Shown in pieces: positions 8,537-14,491 of a stretch of 14,491 nt of DNA. Source of the DNA: Chrysochromulina tobinii (lineage: Eukaryota > Haptophyta > Prymnesiales > Chrysochromulinaceae); the NCBI GenBank assembly GCA_001275005.1, contig JWZX01000201.1:1-14491 (forward strand), in the 5' to 3' direction. Under the pieces are notes generated by a model. It did no database searches, was not told the DNA's origin, and saw only the letters and a program-made list of their open reading frames with translations. A program made the translations under genes and the position numbers. The stretch's first letter is position 1. Each line of letters opens with the position of its first letter.

Positions 8537-8963
8537 CGCGCATGTCCATGTTCGCTTTGAGACTTTAACGGATTAGCGCGGCGCCGCGATGACGCCCGAG
8601 CCCCGACAGGCGCGTTCAGAGCAAGAAGAAGAGCAAAAGGGTAGTATAGGTATAAATCAGATCATATGTCGAATCAAGAAGCGTCGAACTTTGAGAATTT
8701 TGCCGTATTACACGCACCGTTCTCTTTATTGATGCTCACCGTCACGAGCACCTCGCTAGCGCTGTAGCACTGTCCAGACCCGACCGAGCTGCGACTGCTC
8801 GCGCGCGTAACTCGCGCGGGACAGATGCGCTCTACCCCGCTGCGCGCTTAAAGATACGCCGTCGTCCACTTGAGTCGCGGTCTCGTCATTGAGTCGCGGC
8901 TCGTCATCGAGTCGCCACTTGAGTCGCGGCCTCGTCATTGAGTCTCGCCATTGGGGCAGCTGC
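8537..8963. other. Intergenic region between convergent genes
   Basis: These 427 bp lie between the orphan ORF and the stop of the minus-strand transporter. The part from about 8620 to 8750 is AT-richer and purine-rich, suitable for 3' untranslated and poly(A) signals. The right end holds a short minisatellite, listed separately. The short open frames here use the repeats and have no recognisable motif, so no gene is called. Confidence 0.55.
8867..8953. repeat. Degenerate minisatellite, about 18-19 bp unit
   Basis: About four to five imperfect copies of a unit close to TTGAGTCGCGGCCTCGTCA occur, with some copies shortened (for example TCGAGTCGC). It lies just downstream of the transporter stop codon and probably falls in its 3' untranslated region. 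Confidence 0.8.
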
Positions 8964-10103
8964 TTAGTCCTGTTCCATCCCCATCCGCATCCGCATCACC
9001 GCCCTCGCCACGAATGCGCGAGCGGCGAAGTCCACACGGTCAGCGACCTCTTGCACGGTCAGCGGGTTGCCCGAGGGCATCGCCGGTGAGAGCGGTGCGG
9101 AGACCGGGGCGCGGGTGGCGGAGACGGTGGTGGCGCTAGCGGCGGAGAAGGCGGCGGAGAACGTAGCTCGCTGATGGTGCGTGATCGCGAGCGAGTAGCC
9201 CAGCGCGCCGAGGAGCGCCAGCGCGGCGCCCGCCCCCGCCTGCGGCGTGAGCCGCTGTCGAAAGAAGATGAGAGAAGCGGCCACGACGAAGCTGCGCTTG
9301 AGCGTGTTCGCGAGGGCATAGGTGACCGGATGGATCAACGAGAGGGTGATGAAGGCGATCTCGTTGGAGAGGTACTGGAGGAGCCCCGTGCACACGAGCA
9401 GACCAACGAGCCGCCAGCCGCCGAGCGGCGCAAGGCTCGCGGCTGCCATCCGGGAGGTGCCGGCGCCACTCCATTCCATGACAGCAGCGACCGGCACGAG
9501 CACTAGGCAGCTCAGCATGGTGAGCAGCGCGTACGTGGTCTGCGCGTCGCGCGTCGCGAGGAGCCGCTTCGCGCCGATCGAGTACAGCGCGAACGCGGCG
9601 TTCGAGGTCATGCCCGCCATCAGCGAGAACGCGGAGAAATTCACGTCCCGAGCGGACACAAGCGCCACCCCGAGCACCACGAGCAGGAGAGAGAAGTAGA
9701 CGGCGGGAGGGAAGGCGCGCTTGTAGAGGAGCGCGGCGAACAGGCAGGTGAAGAGCGGCTCGGCCGTCTTGACAATGTTCGAGAACGCCACAGTGCCGTA
9801 GGCCGGCGCAAGAGTCGACGTCACATGACCAGTCGCGAGCAGAAGAACGACCGGCATGATCTGGCGCAAGTCGGCGGCGGTGAGCGAGGGTGCCTCACGG
9901 ACCGGGCGCCAGGCGATGCGATCTCTCGATGGAGACGGTCGCGGGAGCGGCACCCAGAGCGGCAGCATGCACGCAGAGCCGACGGCCAGGTGAGTCGTCG
10001 CAAGTCCCCACGGATGCGGCCAGCTGTTGAGACACTGCTTGTTCGCGAGGTTGAAGAGCACGTTGAGCGACCACCAGAGTAGCAGGTTGATGCAGATGCG
10101 CAT
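8964..10103 (-). CDS. Triose-phosphate-transporter-family (drug/metabolite transporter) membrane protein
   Basis: From ATG 10103 to the TAA at 8966-8964 the protein has 379 residues, as expected for this family. It opens directly with the first membrane span, and WWSLNVLFNLANKQCLN followed by PHPW matches the family's W-x-LN-x-x-FN-x-x-NK signature. About ten hydrophobic spans follow. Other hallmarks are AFSNIVKTAEPLFTCLFAALL and HPVTYALANTLKRS with the conserved Lys269-Arg270, which in plastid triose-phosphate transporters bind phosphate. Members exchange sugar phosphates or nucleotide sugars across plastid or Golgi membranes; the substrate here cannot be read. There is no evident transit peptide. 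The C-terminal 70 residues are Ala/Ser-rich and polar. No in-frame ATG lies upstream in the frame open to 10748, so either this ATG is the start or the gene is spliced to the coiled-coil ORF upstream. Confidence 0.9.
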   Translation of the reverse strand: MRICINLLLWWSLNVLFNLANKQCLNSWPHPWGLATTHLAVGSACMLPLWVPLPRPSPSRDRIAWRPVREAPSLTAADLRQIMPVVLLLATGHVTSTLAPAYGTVAFSNIVKTAEPLFTCLFAALLYKRAFPPAVYFSLLLVVLGVALVSARDVNFSAFSLMAGMTSNAAFALYSIGAKRLLATRDAQTTYALLTMLSCLVLVPVAAVMEWSGAGTSRMAAASLAPLGGWRLVGLLVCTGLLQYLSNEIAFITLSLIHPVTYALANTLKRSFVVAASLIFFRQRLTPQAGAGAALALLGALGYSLAITHHQRATFSAAFSAASATTVSATRAPVSAPLSPAMPSGNPLTVQEVADRVDFAARAFVARAVMRMRMGMEQD

Positions 10104-10143
10104 GACTGATTGAGGCGTGTCGCTGCTGCGACGGCTGCCAGCT

Positions 10144-10220
<77 letters not shown>

Positions 10221-11622
10221 GACCCTGCTGCCCCTGCTGCCCCTGCTGCCCAGCGTCCGCGAGTAGCTTGGGCCACGCCGCCATCGCCTTCGCCGCTGCC
10301 GCTGCGCCCGCAGCTGCCGCGGCCGTAGCTGCGGCCTCGGTCGCGGCGGCCGCCTCCGCCTCGGCCGCCTGTACTCTACGGGTGAGGCGTGCTGTCTCCT
10401 CGAGCGCGCGTCGCTCCGCAACGCGCTGCGCCTGCTCGGCCGCCGAGGTTGCCGCCGCCGCCGCCGCCGCCGCGCGCCGCTCGTCGTTGCAAGCAGCCTC
10501 GGCGCGTGCAACCCGAGCCCGTAACGTCTCGATCTCGCGCGCCATCTCCGCCTTCTGCCCTTCGAGTTGAGCGCCGAGTTGAGCGCGCAGCTCGTCGGCG
10601 CGGCGCTCGGCGCGGCCTCGCTCGGTCTGATGGAGCTCCGATGAGGCGAGCGCCGCGGTGAGCTCAGATCTCGCACTCCGGAGCTCCGCCGCCAGCTGTG
10701 CGCTGACCGCGCCGCACCCGCCCTCTGCAGTCGCGCCGCCACCGACACTCAGCCGGCCGCCACCGACACTCAGACGGCCGCCGTCCATGGCGCTGGTACC
10801 GCTGATGCTCAGTCGTGCGTCGCCCGCTGCCACGGCGCTCTCCGCCGCCGCGCGCTCCGCAGTCGCGGCGGCAGCGCGCGCACGCTCGATCTCCGCCTTC
10901 GAACGCTCCAACGCAGCCGTGAGCGAGCTGCTCGTGGATGCCGCCGATGCCGCCTGCACTCGCGCCGCCGCGGCGTCGGCTCGCGCGCGGGTCGCCTCGG
11001 CCTCGGCCTCGGCCGCGCGGCGCATCGCCGCCCGCGCCTGCTCACGTGCTCTATCGAGCTCGTGCCGCGTCTCGGCGAGCTGGGCGGCCGCCGACGCTGC
11101 CTCACTGCCGCTGCGCCCACGCGCGGCCTCGAGCTTCAGCCGTGCCTCCGCGGCCGTCGCCTCCGCCTCGCGCTGGGCGGAGCGGGCCGCCTTGAGATCG
11201 GCTCGCAGCGGTGCTGACGCCGCTGAGGCTTCGGCCGCTTCGCGCCGCGCTGCCAACACCTCGTCCTCCAGCGCCCTTACCTGGCTAGCGTGGCGCTGCC
11301 GCTCCTCTGCCGCGGAGGCCAAGGCGCCCGCGCGGCTGCTCGCGGCAGCCTCGGCGAGTGTCGCACGATCTCGTTCGCGGAGCGCCTCTTTTTTGGCCGC
11401 ATCGACCTCGGCGCGCAGCTTCTGGTGATCTGCGACGGATGCCGTACGCAACTCCGAGAACGCGCCGGCCACCTCGCGCAGCTGCCGGTGGAGCGAGGCC
11501 CGCTCCTCGACCCATGCAGCCTCGTCGGCCGCATGCTGCGCCAGCTGTGCCTGCTGCTGCTCGATTGTCGCGTGTGCGACCGCGAGCGTCGACTGGTAGC
11601 GTTCGGCAAGCGACACCATCAT
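9895..11622 (-). CDS. Alanine-rich coiled-coil protein with 24-residue polyglutamine run (3' end uncertain)
   Basis: An uninterrupted frame from ATG 11622. Residues 1 to about 455 are an almost continuous Ala/Glu/Arg coiled coil (SLAERYQSTLAVAHATIEQQ at the start, then heptads such as LRAEVDAAKKEALRERDRA), broken near residues 275-300 by a Gly/Ser linker with a doubled RLSVGGG. Then come three GQQ units and 24 Gln at 470-493. After the Gln run the frame continues 80 residues to 9895, but this part lies on top of the transporter's first membrane spans in another frame and shows no coiled-coil character. The true 3' end is therefore doubtful: the coding region may stop soon after the Gln run, or an intron at 10223-10106 may join it to the transporter. 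Such coiled coils occur in golgins, myosin-like tails and centriolar proteins; the function is unknown. The body is probably real, the tail not. Confidence 0.6.
10147..10215. repeat. (CTG)23 microsatellite; (CAG)23 on the coding strand
   Basis: Twenty-three perfect CTG units on the plus strand read as CAG on the minus strand. With a following CAA they encode 24 glutamines in the coiled-coil frame, or polyserine in the frame open to the transporter. The tract ends 44 bp upstream of the transporter ATG. It has no internal interruptions, so it should vary in length between strains. Confidence 0.97.
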
Positions 11623-11987
11623 TCACAGGGGGTACGAAGACTTCACAAGACAAATCAAATCAAGTCACTCTCCCGTCCTCCCCTGCTGGCTTCTGGAGCA
11701 CATTTGATAGGCTTCCGTATGGTTGTCTGTTGTTTCTGTACAGACTTGACTTAACTCTTCACAAGCCTGGGTCGAGTTCCCCAACCGATCCAATGAACCG
11801 ATCTCATCTCAGGGCACGTACGATGGGCTTCCGTAATAGATTGCCTCTGTTGTTTTCTAAGAGTAGCTGGCTAACCTCACATGTGAGTGAATCCACGAGA
11901 CATCGACGAGACGACACACGGGGATCACTTGGATGATGTTTCGAGATGATGTTGACACACCGACGAGGCGAGGTGGCGTTTGGCATA
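11623..11987 (-). promoter_or_regulatory. Intergenic region: 3' flank of homoserine dehydrogenase and promoter of the coiled-coil gene
   Basis: These 365 bp are less GC-rich than the genes on both sides. They contain two diverged copies of a roughly 35-bp element, at 11706-11740 and 11822-11859, sharing GGCTTCCGTA and, 12-16 bp on, CTGTTGTTT. An A-rich CAAATCAAATCAAG run sits near 11651-11664, close to the coiled-coil start. No gene is seen. Confidence 0.5.
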
Positions 11988-13310
11988 TCAGGCCTCCACC
12001 GGCCGCAACGCGCGCATCAGGTCGGCGTACTCGCCAAAGGCCGTGTCCTCGACGACGCTCCCGTGCTGCATGATAGTGACCGGCGCCAGCCGGTCCGTGT
12101 AAAAGGTGACCGCCGCGTCGGCACCGTTGAGGCCGTAGAGCACATCGCTCGGCTCAAGCGCCTCCACGCGCACGTAGCCCCGAGCGCGCCCGCCCTCGGC
12201 CTCGCTGGCGGCCTCTGCTCCGGCGACGAGCCGAAGCTTTTTGCCCGCTGCGAGCGCTGAAGCGACGGCGGCGGGTGTGACGCCTTCGATGCCACTCACG
12301 TCGACGTCGGAGAGAGCAAATGGTGCCTGGTGCTCGCCGCCGCCGCCCGACCGAGGTAGATCGAAGGAGGTCGAGGGAGATCGATGGAGGTCGAGGGCGA
12401 GGGCAAGGGCGACTACCTTCACAGCGGCGTCCATGCCCGAGGTATCGCCTGTCGGGTCAGCCTCGGCGATGCCGGCGTCCTGAGGGCAAACAGAGGAGGA
12501 GGAGGAGGTCATCAGAGGCCAACAAAGGCCATCAGAGGCACTAGCAAAGGCCATCAAGAGGCCATAACAAAGGCTATCAAGAGGCCATCGGAGGCTATCA
12601 GAGGCACGCACCTGCGCCGTCTTGAGCGCCTCTTGCATGCTCTGCCCGCGCTCCATACCCGAAAGTATGACGGAGGTCGTCGAGTTCAGCGCACCGCGAA
12701 AGCGGCGCAGCTTGGCACCGCCTGGCAAGAAGCCGGCGCGCCACGTGCTGAAGATGGGCACGCCGTCCATGACTGCGGATTCGTGCAGGTAGCGCACGCC
12801 GTGCTCCGACGCGAGCGCCAGCAGCGCGTCGCGATGGTGCACCACCGGCCCCTTGTTGGCGGAGACGGCATGGCAGCCGCGCGTGAGCGCATCGCGAATG
12901 TAGGTGGCCGCTGGCTCGCCAGCGCTGTAGTCGACGTCGATGGCCTCGACGATGGCACTCCTGGCGCCCGCCTCGGCGCACACGGGCATGCGGCCGATTA
13001 TGGCGCGGATGGCGGCCTGCGTTGGCTCAGAAACTGCTTTGACGCCAGCCGGCACGTGTGTGCTGCCGTCGAGGCGCGCGCAGCCGGCTGCGACCGCATC
13101 GGCCAGCGTGGCAACTGCGGCCGCGGATAGCGGCGACTCTGACGCGTCCCAGGCGCCGTGACGAGCCACCACGGCGTGGTACACGACGCGGAGCTTATGC
13201 TCCTGCTCGAGCCTAGCGGCCTCCTGCGCAATAAGCCTGGCGAGCGCCCGATTAACGGAGCCGAAGCCGATGAGGGTGATGTGTACGGTCTTGGGCTTGC
13301 CGCTCGCCAT
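11988..13310 (-). CDS. HSD: Homoserine dehydrogenase, monofunctional (two exons)
   Basis: Exon 1 is 13310-12612 and exon 2 is 12479-11988, giving 396 residues. The enzyme reduces aspartate 4-semialdehyde to homoserine with NAD(P)H, on the route to threonine and methionine. The N-terminus has the dinucleotide fold (HITLIGFGSVNRALA). Next are SANKGPVV with the conserved Lys153 and HESAVMDGVPIFS. Across the splice comes KTAQ-DAGIAEADPTGDTSGMDAAVK, the family signature with Asp250 and Lys254. It is not fused to aspartokinase, unlike the plant enzyme. A low-complexity insert (DLHRSPSTSFDLPRSGGGG) interrupts the end of the catalytic domain. The C-terminal part (VTFYTDRLAPVTI) is substrate-domain sequence with no extra ACT domain. 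The start is ATG 13310; an earlier in-frame extension has no ATG. No plastid-targeting sequence is visible on this start. It is head-to-head with the thioredoxin gene. Confidence 0.93.
   Translation of the reverse strand: MASGKPKTVHITLIGFGSVNRALARLIAQEAARLEQEHKLRVVYHAVVARHGAWDASESPLSAAAVATLADAVAAGCARLDGSTHVPAGVKAVSEPTQAAIRAIIGRMPVCAEAGARSAIVEAIDVDYSAGEPAATYIRDALTRGCHAVSANKGPVVHHRDALLALASEHGVRYLHESAVMDGVPIFSTWRAGFLPGGAKLRRFRGALNSTTSVILSGMERGQSMQEALKTAQVRASDSLRWPLDSLCYGLLMAFASASDGLCWPLMTSSSSSVCPQDAGIAEADPTGDTSGMDAAVKVVALALALDLHRSPSTSFDLPRSGGGGEHQAPFALSDVDVSGIEGVTPAAVASALAAGKKLRLVAGAEAASEAEGGRARGYVRVEALEPSDVLYGLNGADAAVTFYTDRLAPVTIMQHGSVVEDTAFGEYADLMRALRPVEA
12359..12398. repeat. 20-bp tandem repeat inside the homoserine dehydrogenase coding region
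   Basis: Two near-identical units, GATCGAAGGAGGTCGAGGGA and GATCGATGGAGGTCGAGGGC, lie at 12359-12378 and 12379-12398. They encode part of the Arg/Ser/Pro insert in exon 2. Because 20 is not a multiple of three, the two copies are read in different frames. Confidence 0.8.
12480..12611 (-). other. Intron of homoserine dehydrogenase (132 nt, phase 0, made of tandem repeats)
   Basis: On the minus strand it starts GTGCGTGCC and ends TTTGCCCTCAG. Removal joins KTAQ to DAGIAEADP, as the family requires. The intron has no in-frame stop and its length is a multiple of three, so retention would only insert 44 residues. Nearly all of it is built of 20-23-bp repeats. Confidence 0.88.
12510..12606. repeat. 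Intronic tandem repeat, 20-23 bp unit, about five copies
   Basis: On the plus strand, units of the type CATCAGAGGCC-A-ACAAAGGC begin at 12510, 12530, 12552, 12574 and 12595, with small insertions and base changes; the last is partial. The array fills most of the homoserine dehydrogenase intron. Confidence 0.88.
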
Positions 13311-13344
13311 TGATGTGTACGGTCTTGGGCTTGCCGCTCGCCAT
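13252..13344 (-). other. Overlapping upstream ORF created by the duplicated start
   Basis: Beginning at the duplicated ATG 13344, the frame encodes the enzyme's first eleven residues, then shifts and ends at a TAA at 13254-13252, 30 codons in all. It overlaps the true start at 13310. If the transcript begins upstream of 13344, scanning ribosomes would meet this ATG first, which would lower enzyme synthesis. Transcript start is unknown. Confidence 0.55.
13277..13344. repeat. Perfect 34-bp tandem duplication covering the homoserine dehydrogenase start codon
   Basis: Copies 13277-13310 and 13311-13344 are identical. Each contains, on the minus strand, an ATG followed by ASGKPKTVHI. The copy at 13310 is in frame with the enzyme; the copy at 13344 is not, since 34 is not a multiple of three. 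Confidence 0.97.
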
Positions 13345-13478
13345 AAAAATACACAACCTTTGCGTTTCGTCACATCACGTTGAGGGGAGCCGACGACTCT
13401 ATTCGCTCGCCAGGATGGACAATCCGTTTCCTACAAATAGGATATTTAGATTGATTCCATGTGAACAAGAAAGGGCAT
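13345..13478. promoter_or_regulatory. Putative bidirectional promoter, homoserine dehydrogenase / thioredoxin-like
   Basis: Only 134 bp lie between the duplicated homoserine dehydrogenase start region and the thioredoxin ATG on the opposite strand. The part near 13430-13455 is AT-rich (AAATAGGATATTTAGATT) and could be a core element. Inferred from layout. Confidence 0.45.
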
Positions 13479-14315
13479 ATGGTGATGTTGCTAGCTTTGC
13501 TCGTGCCAACGCTGGCGTTTGCGCCAGTTCTGCTGCATGCGAATCGAGAACTCTACAATACTGCGCTCGCAGGCGTGCGCATGCCTGTGCGCATGCCTGG
13601 GCGCACATACAATGAGCGATCGGTGAGCATCCTCGCTCTCGAGGCCCCACCTACCAAGCAGGCGTGGCGCAATGCCGTAATTGGCATTCTCAGGCGACCG
13701 TGGAACGCTATCCTGCGGCGGCGTGCCGGTGTTGAGGCTAGGCGACTCCAATGTGGTGGCACCAAGTATGGTTGCGACCCACGCACGGCCCAGTTCGCGC
13801 TGAGTGCCCCGACAGTCGTGCTGGACCCTAGCGGTGCAGTGGTGCCCGACGAGCTGCCGCTCGCAAACCCCGGCGTGGTCGGCGAACTGACCGGTGGCGT
13901 CGAGCATCTCAACGCCCTCCTCGCGGATGCCGCGACTGAGGATCGCGCCGTCATCCTTAAGTTCAAGCGAGATGGCTGCTCTGCATGCAACTCGACCGTG
14001 GTGCCACTCGCCACCGCCGCCGCAGCTTACGCTGGCCGCGCCGACTTCTTCACGGTCGATTTCAACCGCAATCGGGACTTCTGCAGGCAGGCTGGGATCG
14101 CGGTGGTGCCATCCGCGCACCTCTACATGGGTGGCAAGATCGTCGACGCCATGCCGCTCGGCCCGTCCAAGTGGGCAGAGTTCCAAGCGCGCCTCTACCA
14201 GTTGCTCGGCGCGCCTGATGGCCAACTGGTCGCTCCGGTGGCCCCGCAGAAGAAGGAGGAGGATTTTGACGATTCCACGTTGAAGATGGCTGGCCTCTTT
14301 ATGGACTTGAGATGA
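13479..14315 (+). CDS. Plastid-targeted thioredoxin-like protein (ACHT type)
   Basis: The 278-residue protein starts at the first in-frame ATG, 13479; an earlier GTG is discounted. Residues 1-20 form a hydrophobic signal (VMLLALLVPTLAFAP) ending in AFAP, the motif with a Phe at the cleavage point that directs proteins into complex red-type plastids. A basic, hydroxylated transit-like stretch follows. The thioredoxin domain is about 145-250: VILKFKRDGCSAC with the redox pair Cys167 and Cys170, a DFNRNRDFC segment with a further Cys, and the cis-proline in VVPSAHLY. GCSAC instead of WCGPC, plus the extra Cys before the cis-proline, matches atypical Cys/His-rich thioredoxins (ACHT), which in plants pass oxidising signals to plastid enzymes. 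Residues about 95-115 carry two more cysteines (LQCGGTKYGCDP) of unknown role. The C-terminus is acidic. The fold and targeting are well supported; the partner is unknown. Confidence 0.88.
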   Translation: MVMLLALLVPTLAFAPVLLHANRELYNTALAGVRMPVRMPGRTYNERSVSILALEAPPTKQAWRNAVIGILRRPWNAILRRRAGVEARRLQCGGTKYGCDPRTAQFALSAPTVVLDPSGAVVPDELPLANPGVVGELTGGVEHLNALLADAATEDRAVILKFKRDGCSACNSTVVPLATAAAAYAGRADFFTVDFNRNRDFCRQAGIAVVPSAHLYMGGKIVDAMPLGPSKWAEFQARLYQLLGAPDGQLVAPVAPQKKEEDFDDSTLKMAGLFMDLR

Positions 14316-14491
14316 AGGAAGAGGAGAGCGATAGGGACGTTCTCACATTTTATAAAGTTTACGCTCTTTATACACTTTAAGTAGAAAGTACCCAACGATT
14401 TAAATTAAGGTAGTCCGCTCATGGTGTACATGGGGCAAAAACTGATCTCCAAAAGTACTGAAGGGATTTGAACGAAACTCAAGCCAGAGGT
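14316..14491 (+). other. 3' flank of the thioredoxin gene, AT-rich, with a small hairpin
   Basis: The base composition drops sharply to AT-rich. TATAAAG at 14351-14357 pairs with CTTTATA at 14366-14372 around an 8-nt loop. The region probably holds the 3' untranslated end and poly(A) site. No gene is seen before the window ends. Confidence 0.5.

Noticed and set aside
8867-8953. Possible CRISPR-like array
   Set aside because: Units are imperfect, under 20 bp, without unique spacers, and the DNA is eukaryotic.
10104-10748. Extension of the transporter frame upstream, encoding Arg-rich and polyserine sequence
   Set aside because: It contains no ATG, only a GTG at its start, and is the off-frame reading of the coiled coil and CAG tract.
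10110-11428. Alanine/serine-rich plus-strand frames, including polyalanine from the CTG tract
   Set aside because: Complementary reading of the coiled-coil gene; no motif and no heptad pattern.
13311-13373. N-terminal extension of homoserine dehydrogenase (RKGCVFLWRAASPRPYTS) as a transit peptide
   Set aside because: Its only start is a GTG, and it comes from reading the duplicated 34 bp out of frame.
14440-14491. TTCAAATCCC on the minus strand, like a tRNA T-arm
   Set aside because: The flanking bases do not form the 5-bp T stem and no acceptor or anticodon arm can be built.

Overview
The window looks like nuclear DNA from a eukaryotic microalga with a complex (secondary, red-lineage) plastid. 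It is GC-rich, with densely packed and mostly intronless genes. Two genes carry short GT-AG introns (89 and 132 nt) whose removal restores family-typical protein sequence. Proteins are rich in Ala, Arg and Ser low-complexity stretches. The last gene starts with a hydrophobic signal sequence ending in an AFAP motif, the hallmark of plastid import in haptophytes, stramenopiles and cryptophytes. A haptophyte or pelagophyte is my best guess; the sequence alone does not settle it. No bacterial operons, IS elements, CRISPR arrays, tRNA or rRNA were seen.

Layout: (1) 1-270 +, 3' end of a WD40-repeat gene. (2) 649-2948 -, a two-exon RAD7-like leucine-rich-repeat gene (global-genome nucleotide excision repair / ubiquitin ligase type) carrying an extra N-terminal 'GL-x-x-R-x-DLNG' SH3-like module. 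(3) 3155-4843 + and 5014-6418 +, two adjacent coiled-coil genes, both with RP-S/T-SA motifs; the second has a frame change at about 5341-5360. (4) 6713-7795 +, a class II-type histone deacetylase-fold enzyme with a signal-like N-terminus. (5) 7922-8536 +, an orphan Ser/Pro/Arg-rich ORF. (6) 8964-10103 -, a triose-phosphate-transporter-family membrane protein, and directly upstream on the same strand a coiled-coil ORF with a 24-residue polyglutamine run that overlaps the transporter start in another frame. (7) 11988-13310 -, a monofunctional homoserine dehydrogenase with one minisatellite-like intron and a perfect 34-bp tandem duplication over its start codon. (8) 13479-14315 +, a plastid-targeted ACHT-like thioredoxin.

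The genes do not form one pathway; this is an ordinary mixed stretch of a compact nuclear genome. Two pairs are head-to-head and probably share promoters: RAD7-like with the first coiled-coil gene, and homoserine dehydrogenase with the thioredoxin. The most unusual points are structural: the (CTG)23 tract at the coiled-coil/transporter junction, where a frame-compatible GT-AG pair would fuse the two ORFs; the duplicated start codon of homoserine dehydrogenase, which creates an upstream overlapping ORF; an intron made almost wholly of tandem repeats; and the frame break in the second coiled-coil gene, which a 19-nt intron or a single-base indel would explain.
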